NCBI GenBank assembly: GCA_003254905.1
Contig: QANU01113048.1
Coordinates: forward strand, 120,872 to 184,871
Length of the DNA: 64,000 nucleotides
Direction: 5' to 3'
DNA from: Nissolia schottii
Taxonomy: Eukaryota; Streptophyta; Magnoliopsida; Fabales; Fabaceae
In this document: positions 53,938 to 64,000 of the stretch, piece after piece
Layout: every line of letters starts with the position of its first letter
Position numbering within the stretch: the first letter of the stretch is position 1
Notes under the pieces: model-generated
Told to the model about the DNA's origin: nothing
Database searches by the model: none
What the model saw: only the letters and a program-made list of their open reading frames with translations
Translations under genes and position numbers: made by a program

Positions 53938-54552
53938 GCTCAGAAACACCCACACTTAGAATCGAGTTTGTATTGCTGTACTGTTGCCCCCTTGGAAGTC
54001 AAGAATACCTTCTGCTAGAATCTTCGGAGCTGGAGATAAAGCAACAGGTGGACCAGATTCCCGTGGTATGCGAGTACCCAGACATGTTTCTTCCCCTAGA
54101 GAAAGAGGTAGAGCTCTCTATTGGCCTAGTCCCCGGAGCTGGGCTAGTTTCCATTACACCCCATCGTATGTCCTCGGTAGAACTACAGGAACTAAAACGG
54201 TAGTTGGAGGAGCTTTGGGAAAGCAGTTTAGTTGACCGAGTGTGTCACCATGGGGAGCCCCAGTGCTGTTTGTTAAAAAGAAAGATTGCTCGATGAGGAT
54301 ATGCGTGGATTATCAGTAGTTGAACAAGGTAACCATCAAGAACAAGTACCCGTTGCCGAGGATTGACGATCTGATGGATCATCCTAAAGGAGAAAAAGTG
54401 TTCTCAAGGATCGACCTACGTTCCGGTTATCACCAGATCTGAGTGAAAGGTGAGGACATCCCCAAACTACCTTCCGATCGTGATACGGACATTACGAGTT
54501 CACCGTAATGGCTTTTGGATTAACCAATGCTCCCGCCATATTCATGGATTAC

Positions 54553-56119
54553 TGTTGAAAGCCTAATTACACTTTTTCCAATCTTGACATAGTCTGGTTT
54601 CCCACAACTGTGCCAATTTTGTTGAAAGCTTATTTGCGCTTCTGTCGTTCAAAATAAATATATATCCTCCTTTACGGCTTTCAGATTCTTGAGGAATCCA
54701 ATTGCAGTATAGTCGGGTATAGTCGAATCCACATAGAGTTGCAAAATTACCATTCTTGAGTTTAGTTAATTAAACAATGAAGTGAAGGATTTGATTGATA
54801 GTTTAAAATAAGTAAATAGGTAACAAATCAGAGGTAGATCCGGAAGCTTGTTGGGAATTGAATCATATCATAGTTTCATGCATCCATTTACTTATTACAC
54901 AGAACTATCGTTTCATTGATTGCCTGTCACTAGTTCTTAACTTGTTCGTCGCTTTCGCGCATGAAAAGATCACAGGTTTCCCTTGTTAAACTGTCATTTT
55001 CACACACAAGCTTAACAAAGTACACCAGCGTTATTTCAGATGTTAAAACGGCTAACCTTTATTCCAGTTATGGCAACAAGATTAGATGAATTGATTTAGA
55101 TCTGACTCTAATGATTGTAACTTTCATTCACAACCTTCAAGTCTAGAATCTAGCTTAGCATAGCAATATTGATCTTAACTTGGTTATGACTTAATTAGTA
55201 TAACTTTCGTTCATACAAATAAGTCCCAAATTAAGAAGCAAAACACTAAACAAAAGCTAGCATTAAGCATAAAATCATTCAAGCGAATCATAAGAAGAAT
55301 AATAGATTCATATGCAAAAGTACATGGATACAATCATACTACAATACTCATCAAAATCCCAACAACAAGAAGATTAGAAATCCATCTTACAAGAGAATCT
55401 CAGAGGCAAGGTTTGGACGCTTACCATGATACGTTATCACGCTATCATGATAGCGGCTTCGCCGAGCTTCCTTGATCTCCTGGCTCCTTCACCAGCCTCC
55501 TCTTTGTTGCTAAACTAAACTAAGCTTTTAAGTACAAGAAAATGGAGTGTTTTGTGGGGGAAGAGGGTGTATGGAAGATTGGTTTATGAATGGCACGACC
55601 TCCTCTATTTATAGGCAAAATCTGATGGCCATCGCTCAGCGGTTTTGGTACCACCGCTGAGCGATTTGTCTTTTATCCCTGAGCAGCCAGGCTTAATCGC
55701 TGAGTGGCTTATCTTTTCACGCGGTGTAATAAATGCTCCGGCAGCTTTTGCAGGCGGCGCCGCAATTCCAAGTTGGCGCCAGCTGGCGCAATAAATGCGC
55801 GGCTGCAAGTGGCTTCCGAGATACATCCGCTGAGCGGCAAAGGGTGAACCGCTGAGTGGCCTTCGTCTTTTTCGGGTGCTGATATGGTCCATGCGCTGAG
55901 TGGTCCTTTGCTGATTTTGTCATTTTGCTTCTTTTTCCGCTTTTGCCCTTTTGCTCCATTCTTTATGGGATTCTTCTCAATTAGTTATGCTTGCATCCAT
56001 CTTTCAAAATATATTACAAACCTACAAAAAATGGGGATTTAAGTTAGATAATTCTTTAAAACATAAGCGAATAAGTGCCATTTTAATAGGTCAAAATTAC
56101 GTAAATTGGGCACTTATCA
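54553..56119 (-). mobile_element. LTR-type insertion inside reverse transcriptase
   Basis: TGTTGAAAGCC...GGGCACTTATCA, 1,567 bp, with a perfect duplication attac (54548-54552 and 56120-56124). On the minus strand it is an LTR related to 26716 and 63455: TGATAAGTGCCC, a CGCTGAGCG array (55625-55900), then TATAAATAGAGGAGG (about 55600-55613). The full-length LTR end is at about 54623 (GTTGAAAGC), followed on the minus strand by AAAATTGGCACAGTTGTGGG, a corroded primer site, and then by a second short copy of the LTR end. It is thus one LTR plus a stub, not a plain solo LTR. Confidence 0.82.
55625..55900. repeat. CGCTGAGCG array in the inserted LTR
   Basis: About eight CGCTCAGCGG, CGCTGAGCGA and CGCTGAGTGG motifs within 280 bp, directly upstream (minus strand) of the TATA box. 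Confidence 0.8.
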
Positions 56120-56549
56120 ATTACATGCATCGTATCTTCCTAGAACACCTGCAACAGTGCGTCATCGTCTTCATCGACGACATCCTGGTATATTCCAATA
56201 GTGATGAGGAGCACGTGGAGCACTTACGGACAGTGCTGGAGATACTAAGGAGCAAGAATCTGTACGCAAAATTGTTCAAGTGCGAGTTCTGGGTGAAGGA
56301 AGTGCAATTTCTGGGGCATGTAGTGTTAGAACACGGAATTGCGGTTGACCACGGTAAGGTGGAGGCAGTTAAGTAGTGGGAAAAGCCCACCTTAGTCACC
56401 GAAGTTCGGAGTTTCTTAAGATCTGTGGGATACTACAGAAGATTCATTAAAGGAAATGCATACCGTCTGTCTAGTCACCCGAATGTGAGCAAAGCTTCTA
56501 TACACTGAAGGAAAAGCTGACTACTGCCCCAGTGCTAATCCTGCCAGAT

Positions 56550-56943
56550 CACCAAGTTCCACATGAGATATACTGTGATGCGTCAGGCATCGGATTGGGA
56601 TGCGTGCTCATGCAAAAACCGGCAGGTGGTAGCGTTTGCTTCTAGGCAACTGAGGCCCCATGAAGCAAACCACCCCACCCATGATTTGGAGCTTGCTGCA
56701 GTGGTTTTCGCGTTAAAATTGTGGAGGCATAACGTGTACAGGGTAAGATTCGAGGTGTTTTCAGACCATAAAGGTTGGAAATACTTGTTCGACCAGAAGG
56801 AGCTAAACATAAGGCACCGACATTGGATAGAGTTTTTGAAGGACTACGATTTCGGGTTGAACTACCACCCGTACAAGGCGAACATTGTAGCTGATGCCCT
56901 GAATAGGAATTCGTTACATGTGGCTCGAATGATGGTCAAATAG
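56550..56943 (+). pseudogene. RNase H of the Tekay-like element
   Basis: [10 protein letters not shown] is degenerate, but [56 protein letters not shown] and ADALNRNS match the Ty3 RNase H. Follows reverse transcriptase. Confidence 0.82.
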
Positions 56944-57189
56944 GCCGAGCTAATTAAAGGTTTCAAAGACCTCAACTTAGGGTTTACCTTGCAGCCAACC
57001 AGTATTTGCCTGTTCCAGAATCAGATCACCAGCGGGTTTCGGATAAGAATTGCAGAAGCACAGAAGACATGCAGAAACGACTCGTGGCTGAGTTTGGTTC
57101 AAGCCGTACGAGAGGGGAAAATCAAGGAAGCGGCGTTCGGACCAAATGGCATCCTGAGATTTAATCAATGTATCTGTGTACTCGAGGGG

Positions 57190-57660
57190 GGAGCTGTGAG
57201 TTGACATTCTCCTGGAGGGACACAAGAGTCACTTTACAATACACTCGGGGATGACTAAGATGTGTCAGGGTTTGAAGAAAATGTTTTGGTGGCCCGGGTT
57301 GAAGAGAGATGAAGTAGAATAGGTAGAAAAATGCTTGGTATGCCAGAAGGTGAAGATACATCAGAAGCCTCACGGAATGTTGACCTCACCAGAAATTCCT
57401 GAATGGAAGTGGGAAGGAATAGCTATGAACTTCGTCTCAGGGTTACCCAGGACAACCAAAGGAGTATATGCTATTTGGGTCATTGTCGACCGACTCACCA
57501 AGTCCACACATTCCGTGCCGGTTCGGATGAGTTACTCTTTGGAAAAACTAGTGCAGATCTACTTCAAGGAAATCATGAAGCTTCACGGTATTCCTTCATC
57601 CATCATCTCAGACAGGGATCCTAGGTTCACGTCGTGATTTTGGACAGCATTTCAGAAGGC
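57190..57660 (+). pseudogene. Integrase of the Tekay-like element
   Basis: A degenerate zinc-binding region (HSGMTKM, MFWWPGLKRD, CLVCQKVKIHQKPHG), then the core: WEGIAMNFVSGLPRT, AIWVIVDRLTKSTH and IPSSIISDRDPRFTS (first two catalytic Asp regions), with stops at 57636 and 57678. The Glu region, YHPQTDGKSEQTIQVLKDM, follows at about 57695-57750. Integrase inserts element DNA into host chromatin; this copy is inactive. Confidence 0.82.
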
Positions 57661-57736
57661 CGATCGGATGGAGCTATGACTCAGTACCACTTATCACCCA
57701 CAGACAGACGGGAAATCTGAACAGACCATCCAAGTT

Positions 57737-58429
57737 TTGAAAGATATGTTGAAGGCTTGTTCATTAGACCTACCAGGCCACTGGGACGAGATGTTACCCA
57801 TAATGGAATTCTCTTACAACAACAGTCATCAAACTAGTATTGGCATGGCCCCTTTTAAGGCTTTGTACGACCGAAAGTGCCAATCACCGTTGTGTTTGAA
57901 TGCTGGGGCAAGGTTTTGGAACTGTAGTGCGAATAGGATCGAGGTAGCTGAGGAATGGGTGAAGCAGATTCTCGAGAAAATCCAAATGACGCAGAATCAC
58001 CAAAACAGCTGCGCGGATACTAGGAGGAAACCCCTGGAATTTCAGGAAGGAGAGCATGTATTCCTAAAGACCACTCCAGCAACAGGCATAGGAAGGTCCC
58101 TTAAGGTTAAAAAGCTTAGTCCAAGGTTCATAGCGCCATTCCAGATTCTCAAATGTATTGGACTCGTAGCCTACCGAGTAGCTCTACCACCTAACCTAGC
58201 TTATGTCCATAACATTTTCTATGTCTCCCAGCTAAGGAAATACCATGCATCTCCTGATCATGTACTTGAGTCTGATAAAGTACAGTTAAGGGAAGATCTT
58301 TCCTTACCCGTGACACCTCGGAAGATTATGGACCGTAAGACACATAAAACAAGGAATAAGGAAGTGTCAATGGTGCGCATCTTATGGGAGAATGGAGCAT
58401 GTAAGGACCAAACATGGGAGCTAGAGTAG
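57737..58429 (+). pseudogene. Integrase C-terminal and chromodomain-like tail
   Basis: 230 open codons: WDEMLPIMEFSYNNSHQTSI, MAPFKALYDRKC, then the GPY/F-like KLSPRFIAPFQIL region, RVALPPNLAYVHNIFYVSQL and, at the end, VRILWENGACKDQTWELE, a chromodomain-like remnant that in chromoviruses binds histone tails to target integration. The aromatic cage is not obvious, so targeting function is doubtful. Confidence 0.75.
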
Positions 58430-58508
58430 GATATGAGGAAAGCATATCCAGAACTTTTTGGAGGTACGTCATAACCCTATACTTAAATTTCGTGGGCGAA
58501 ATTTTTCT

Positions 58509-58521
58509 AAGGGAGGTGGAA
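58509..58521 (+). promoter_or_regulatory. Polypurine tract of the Tekay-like element
   Basis: AAGGGAGGTGGAA immediately before the 3' LTR, the typical chromovirus tract. Confidence 0.88.
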
Positions 58522-61500
58522 TGTAACATCCCGATTTTCCTTTAGTAAAGAATTTGCAAAATAAATACCTAATAATTCTTGAGGAGGGCTAGAATAGAAA
58601 TTCTTAGGTTAAAAACGTTCATAGAAACTAGGGTTTATCGTTTTGCGAAATTTCACAGATACTAAAATAGTTACTTTCGGTCACCGGAATTTAACGATGT
58701 ATAAAAGATATCTATAAAGAATACTCCTCCAAAGAAAAATTTGCAAATAACTTTGGTTGACTTAAATTCCATATTAAGGAAAATTACTAGATCGCGACGG
58801 TAGGTCCAGAATATTTTTCGGGTGACCGTACGCGAAACACCCAAACAACTAACGACAAAACACGAGCCAACGGGCCAAAAAATTAGGCCACATGGCCCAA
58901 AATCTGCAGCCACCACCGAAGCACACACACACACACTCTTTCACAAACCCATTAAATGCCAAAGTCAAAGGTCAAAGGGAGCTATTCTAAAAAATTCACT
59001 ATTCATGATATTGAAATCATCCTATTTTTCCATTTCTTTTTCTTTTAATTTTTTCCCCAAAATTGTGGCCAAAAGCCACGGCTCCTCTTGTCTATAAATA
59101 GGCCCTTAGGAGCTTTCATTTGCTAACTTTCCTTTTCCTCTAAGTTCACTCAAAATTGTTTTGTTCATACACTTTGCGGTTACGTTGCCAAAGCCGGAAC
59201 CTAACTTAGACAAGCTACACGAGGAAAGAACCACTCTCACACCCTCCTTACCATCAACCAACCATCAAGGAAGTGGTTAACTTGAGCCTACTCACCTCCT
59301 TGGTGACCTTTGCTTGCTTGCATGGTTATGTGTGTGTATATATGTGTATTTATTGTAATCTTAGTATGTGTTATGGTTGCTATATGTGAGGGGATGGTTA
59401 GGATGGTTTTAGGTGGTTGGTGATTGATGGAATTATGTGGTGAAACTCTTGGACAAGTATGCAAGATTGGTTTGGGAAGATGGAGGAAAAGATGGCCAAC
59501 TCACGAAGTGTAGCTTCTGAAAATGTCCAGGGCACTAAGCGACCTCGTGAGGGCACTAAACAGCCTAAGCTGTTTCCAAGCCCTAACACGTGAAAATTTA
59601 CGTGGTGGAGAAGACTCATGTACAGGGCGTTGAGCGGGCATACAAGGTCATTGAGCAGACCGCACCTTGAGGTGCCACGTAAGCTTAGATAAAGATGGTT
59701 CAGAACCCTAAGGGAACTAAGGTACAGGGCGCTGAGCGACCTAAGAACCCTATGGCACTAACTAGACTTGCCTAAGTGGCTAAAGGTTTTAAAGCAAGAT
59801 CCACAGGGCTACATCATTCGATCAACATTACTTCACTTTTGTGTATGCAAGATAACTTCTGGTACTGATATGTGTGTGTGTGTATGCATCATCAGTATTT
59901 GGTCGTGAGTAGGGTCTAGAACAACTGTAGATAGCTAGTAATGACTCACCGAAAGATAAGCAAGATCATAATTGGACCCTAGGAAAGTAGTGAGCTCTTA
60001 AGAAGGGCTGGCCATCGAGGGTCGGTATGCCTTGAAGACAGTACTTAGTATGATTAGGAAACCCCTCTCTTGGTATGTCAAGCATGACAACTCCCCTTGC
60101 CAGTCCCGCAAGAAGGACTGATTTATGTTTAAGAAACGCAGGCTTCAGCCTGGTCTAATAAAGTAAAGCACGCATGTAAACAAGAGTCCGAGTCACGTTG
60201 TGACGTTACTTATGTAAAGTATTATTGTGCTCCACGTGTGGCCTATGTAAAGTATTATTATGCCCCAATTGTGGCCAATGTAAAGTTCCCTCAAGCCCCA
60301 AGTGTGTCCTTGAGTACGGAGTCACGAGCCCACTCCTGGTGTCATCAATTAGGGTGACCCCCTCACCATTCGTCGAGTAGGATGGTCAATTTCCTATCAC
60401 CGTTCGATGTAATTGCGCTTCCTGGTCGTTGGTGATGCGGAAACAAAGTGGGTTGTAGCTGAACGAGGGTGACGATCCCACAGCCTACAAAGGAGAATGA
60501 TGGGCATCTCGCAACAAAAAATGACGCATCCCATGGCACGTAAGAGAACTCCCTTTCCCCATGCATGACTACATGGTAAGTATACGTGAACTAGACGAGT
60601 CTTAGGAATAGGTAAAGAGAAGCATGTCTAGGCTAAGGATAACAGACTAGATTTTCCTACACCTAGTAATATAAGTAAAGCTGCTCTGGATTAGGAACTA
60701 TTAAAAGTAACAAAGAAGTTAGTGAGGCATGACACTTAGAGACCTCCAGAGTGACCTGGATCATAACTGAGCAAACTGAGACTCGCACCGGCTTAGGATT
60801 TCCCACTGGGAACGCAATGTTCTCACCCCCACTTACTTGCGATTCTAGGTGATTACGATGACTACCCCACCGGAGACCCAGACCCAGCTGCTGAGCAGGA
60901 TTAGGCAGCGGGACCCCAACATCGGGGTTATTACGGAGACCTGCACGTATGTTCCAAGTGGCGAGCCAAGTCTCTTGCTGTCAATACCAACACTATCACC
61001 CCGTGTACCGATGGGCCCTGGCTCTTCAGCCACTACACCTATCCTCCTTGACATAGATGAAGAAGAACTCCCACCATATGACAAGGATGTGGAGATCGAC
61101 CTAAACTCGTGGCCACCTCGACCTCCCCAGTATTTGTATCGACGCGAGGCAAGGAAGAGAGTCACCCTGTTTGTCGGCCGTCAGTTCGCCCCTCACACCC
61201 ATGACACAGAAGGTGGACCCTCTAGAGTACACCGCGACTGGCCTGTCACTCCGAAGCTCTCCCCAACGCGTGAGACTAGAGGGGATTCATCTACTTCAGC
61301 ATCCCCAATAGCTGCCAGGGAGGACTCGAGGACGATGACTTGATGAGCACCGACTCATCGAAGGAGGAGGAGGAGGAGGAGGAAAAGGATGAGGAGGATC
61401 AGAAGGAAGATCCGAAAGAGGACCCTGACCACAACTGGGAGGACTGATACCAAGCACCAGCTAATTCCCTGTCTCCAGTAACATTTTGCTAGCTCTAGAG

Positions 61501-61895
61501 ATATCTTGGTTGTAATATGTGTACAGTAACTGGTCTGTAGAATCCGCACTAACTATAATCCGTGTACGGGTGGATGTATGTATGTGTATTTGTAAACTAA
61601 GTGGGAATGGACCCTTGACATGTATGCTAGATATGTGAATTAACTCTCCCTACAGTGATCCACTGACGCTCATATTGTACTAAAGCTATTATGTATATGT
61701 ATTCCATCGCATAAGGCTCATAATTAAAAATCTAAGGGTAATAATGTTAAGTTTTCAAATAGGTACGTATTTTTGGAGATAAGAAACTACTTTCCAAAGA
61801 TATCGATGGACTATGAGTATTCCCACCATTGAGATTAATAGCCTAGTATGCAAGGTTTATGACTTAATCATGAGCCCGCTAGCTAGCGTGTTACA
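58522..61895 (+). repeat. 3' LTR of the Tekay-like element (3.37 kb)
   Basis: TGTAACATCCC...GCGTGTTACA with 7-bp inverted ends. Elements in order: TATAAATAGGCC (about 59092), a donor-like GGAAGTGGTTAA (about 59275), a decayed GCTGAGCG array (59530-59740), a conserved CACTTAGAGACCTCCAGAG block (60733-60751), a GAAC-N6-GTTC inverted repeat (60809-60824), an acceptor-like TGCGATTCTAG (60847-60848) and acidic ORF copy D. Unusually long for an LTR because of this content. Confidence 0.9.
60849..61447 (+). pseudogene. LTR-encoded acidic ORF, copy D (best preserved)
   Basis: Open from the acceptor-like AG at 60847-60848; first ATG 60858. 164 codons in one frame to TGA 61341-61343. Order: MTTPPETQT; SSATTPILLDIDEEELPPY; DKDVEIDLNSWPPRPPQYLY; a basic RREARKRV; FVGRQFAPHTHDTEGGPSRV; HRDWPVTPKLSPTRE. 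The acidic tail (STDSSKEEEEEEEKDEEDQK, ending DHNWED, TGA 61445-61447) is one frameshift away, near 61330. No domain I know. The basic-then-acidic layout could suit a nucleic acid or chromatin contact, but that is speculation. Copies A and B, in other LTR lineages, keep the same motif order. Confidence 0.68.
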
Positions 61896-63454
61896 CGTCT
61901 TACCCGCGGGGAGAGGCTCGTCGTTGTCATCTGGTATCATAAACGGGTGGGGGTGAGAACCATGCGTTATCAGTGGGCATCTTTTTCGGTTACTACTCTT
62001 CTTTGGCTCGGTTATGATCCAGGCCGCTCAGGAGATCTCTAAGTGTCATGCAATACTACATTTCCTAGTTTATTTGTAATCTTGTTATTCTAAACGACTT
62101 TATATAAATTACTAAGTGACAGGGGACATCTAATCTTTGCCCTAGGAGTTAGGGATTGTCTATCGAGCTTATTTAACATTAGTCATATGGCACTTAAAGT
62201 GTATTGGGGCTTATCTCCGGCAATTAGGTTGGGCCCTCTGGTCATACATATACTTACATACATACATATATATAGACATACAATCACAATCCATGCATGA
62301 GGGACTTGGGGGTTCTCTTACGCATCCTCTGGCTGCGTTCTCTTTCGTTACTTTTGTGTCCATCATTCCCCTTCGTAGTCTGTGGGATTGTCGTCCCCTT
62401 TCGGCTACGACCCACTTACTATTACCATCTCGTCGGCGACTAGGCAGGGCTCATTTACTGAGTGGTAGCTAACCACGAATGCTCGCAAGCATATGTTCAT
62501 CGATCGACGATAGGAGGTGACCATCCGGCACGCCAGATGGTGAGGGGCCACCCTAATGGCGTCACCGGAAGTGGACTCGTTTCTTTCATGACATGGTCTT
62601 TAACTTGATCTTTGCACACCCCTTACCGGCTGCCTTAACTTTCTTTACTTTGACGTGATCTTTACTTTATTTCTTTCTTGGGCATCTGGGTTAAAACCCA
62701 TGTTCAGGCCTATGCCTGTGTTTCTTGATCTTTGGACCAGTTTACCTTGCGAAATTGGCAGGGGCTTGTCAAGTGTGACTTTCCAAGAGAGGGGATTCCC
62801 TATTTCATATCTACGTACTTTTCTTCAAGGTATACTGAGCCCTTGTCAGCCGGAACCTTCTTAAGAAACTTCCTTATTCCCTAGAATTCAATTATGATCT
62901 TTGTTTACGTTAGGCGTTGCATTTCTAGTGATCTAGGGTTGCCCTAAGGTCTTAGCGACAACCAGGTCCTTATGATGCATAACAACATAAATAAAACTCA
63001 TAACATGTATGGCACATTCAATTTCATAAAGAAACTTGATACTGGAGACTGAAACCCTAGGTCATTCGAATGACGTCATTCGAATGACACTAAGTTCTAG
63101 CTCTTGGGATGGTGCACAGGGATGGGTCATTCGAATGACCTATGAGTGGTCATTCGAATGATTCTGGCCTTTTCTCTTTTAAATCATTCAATGAGGTTTC
63201 ATTCGAATGTCCAAGGCCTGGGCATTAAAATGACTTGCCTTTATAGCCTCAAAATTGCTAATTTACATGACTCATTCGAATGACCCTAAGGTAGTCATTC
63301 GAATGACCCGTGATTTTTAACACTTGTTTTCAAAATCATTCATGGTTCATTCGAATGACCCTAGGGTGGCATTCAAATGACCACTGACCTGTAACGGATC
63401 CTGATGGTTTTCTTACTCCCCATCCATACACCAACCCATTTTTCATTCATCAAC
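61896..63454 (-). repeat. Partial chromovirus-type LTR, relative of 13519-16476
   Basis: Matches the LTR at 13519-16476 from about 14310 to 15910 in the same order: an acceptor-like ATACCAG (minus, AG at 61931-61932), a GAGAAC block, a CCGCTCAGGAGATCTCTAAG block (62025-62044) and the TCATTCGAATGA array (63060-63400). It is cut at 61895 by the Tekay-like element and at 63455 by another LTR. The acidic ORF would have begun at ATG 61930 but is truncated after about 30 bases. Confidence 0.8.
63060..63400. repeat. Array of TCATTCGAATGA palindromes, second copy
   Basis: About ten GGTCATTCGAATGACC-type palindromes and one-base variants at 20-45 bp spacing, equivalent to 15525-15860. Confidence 0.85.
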
Positions 63455-64000
63455 TGATAAGTGCCCAAAATACACAATTTTTATCATTCAAAATGGCACT
63501 CATCCGTTATGTTTTTAACGAATTATCTAATGAATTCCCCGTATTTTGTAGGATTTATAATTTATTTTGGAAGATGGATGCAAGTAGTTAATTGAAGAAT
63601 AATCCCATGAAGAAGGGAAGAAAAGGGCAGAATTGGAAAAGAGCTTAAAGAGAAGATTCTGGACGAAAGCATCGCTCAGCGATGAACATGTATCGCTCAG
63701 CGCTCAAGACCGAATCGCTCAGCGATATTACTCTAATCGCTCAGCGAACACAAGTCGGCAAGCCACTTGCACCGGCGCCATCATTGAGCCAGCTGGAGCC
63801 AACTAGGACCAGCCAATCACAGCATGACACGTCAGCACCGCCTGCAAAAAGCTGCCGAGCATTTAATGCAAAGTACAATCGCTCAGCGATTACGCGCCGC
63901 CGCCCAGCGATAAAGGATTAATCGCTCAGCGATGACACCCAAACCGCTGAGCGATGGACCCAAATTTTGCCTATAAATAGAGGAGGCCATGCCATTCCGA
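63455..64000 (+). repeat. LTR running off the right edge (family of 26716 and 54553)
   Basis: Begins TGATAAGTGCCC. A CGCTCAGCG array fills 63672-63955 and TATAAATAGAGGAGG follows at 63972. The remainder lies beyond the window. Confidence 0.8.
63672..63955. repeat. CGCTCAGCG array upstream of a TATA box
   Basis: Nine CGCTCAGCGAT / CGCTGAGCGAT motifs, often preceded by AAT or ACC, at 15-40 bp spacing, ending about 20 bp before TATAAATA. The best preserved member of this array type here. Confidence 0.85.

Larger units (their letters stand above)
53960..56460 (+). pseudogene. Reverse transcriptase of the Tekay-like element, split by an insertion
   Basis: First part: [11 protein letters not shown] (about 54338-54370) and [13 protein letters not shown] (54400-54440), with a stop after the latter, then FGLTNAPAIFMDY up to 54552. 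After the inserted LTR (54553-56119) the frame resumes with [20 protein letters not shown], the catalytic F-I-D-D at 56169-56180, then [12 protein letters not shown] and [15 protein letters not shown]. It ends near 56375 with a stop before the thumb region. Frameshifts precede the palm. Confidence 0.82.
49796..61895 (+). mobile_element. Tekay/Del-like chromovirus (Ty3/gypsy), 5' truncated and degenerate
   Basis: Order: partial 5' LTR (49796-52368), tRNA-Met primer site, gag, protease, reverse transcriptase (split by an insertion at 54553-56119), RNase H, integrase, C-terminal region, polypurine tract, full 3' LTR (58522-61895). The 5' LTR lacks the first roughly 875 bp of the 3' LTR, so the original insertion end and its duplication are lost. 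Frameshifts and stops occur in every domain, so it is inactive. The 3' end at 61895 abuts another LTR (61896 on). Confidence 0.88.

Overview
This is plant nuclear DNA, probably from a dicot and perhaps a legume (low confidence; judged from the style of the repeats, not from a search). The evidence is intron-containing genes for a pectate lyase and a beta-expansin, a wrecked plant-mobile-domain (PMD, MAIN-like) gene, plant Ty3/gypsy retrotransposons with tRNA-Asp and tRNA-Met primer sites, a Mutator-like element with a 9-bp target duplication and a CACTA-like end. Most of the window is nested LTR retrotransposon sequence.

Layout. 1-0.82 kb: 3' exons of a pectate lyase gene (+) running in from the left. 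2.3-7.3 kb: pieces of LTRs. 8.2-8.6 kb: a CACTA-like end. 9.39-12.23 kb: a four-exon beta-expansin gene (-), the only gene here that looks complete. 13.5-16.5 kb: a 3-kb chromovirus-type LTR (-). 16.5-39.9 kb: one PMD gene (-) blown apart by insertions. The first is a non-autonomous LTR element (17000-23109, TSD ataaa) whose left LTR carries a Mutator-like element. The second is a chromovirus solo LTR (23231-39061, TSD tttct), which contains another LTR-type insertion (26716-38795, TSD gttat), which in turn contains a full-length Athila-like element (27756-38127, TSD gggac). 39.9-41.6 kb: an AAT-rich array holding a decayed endogenous pararetrovirus-like fragment. 41.8-44.4 kb: a solo LTR (TSD tgatc). 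45.3-47.7 kb: a degraded gypsy element cut by a 440-bp solo LTR. 48.0-48.4 kb: a long-TIR MITE. 49.8-61.9 kb: a degenerate Tekay/Del-like chromovirus with LTRs over 3 kb, interrupted in reverse transcriptase by a 1.57-kb LTR-type insertion (TSD attac). 61.9-64.0 kb: two more partial LTRs.

The most unusual signal lies inside the large chromovirus-type LTRs. Four divergent copies carry the same open reading frame (a PYxKDVEID motif, a downstream HD-x-E-x-GPSR-like motif and a very acidic C-terminus). In all seven LTR copies the ORF, or the equivalent place, is preceded by a conserved 3'-splice-like site; in at least four a donor-like AAGTGG/GTAA site lies 1.2-1.8 kb upstream. I infer a leader intron inside the LTR that delivers an LTR-encoded acidic protein. 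In most copies the predicted intron holds an array of short family-specific palindromes (TCATTCGAATGA, CGCTCAGCG, CACTNAGTGG). Comparable arrays sit just upstream of the TATA box in the tRNA-Asp-primed family. These two features are the best candidates for something undescribed.
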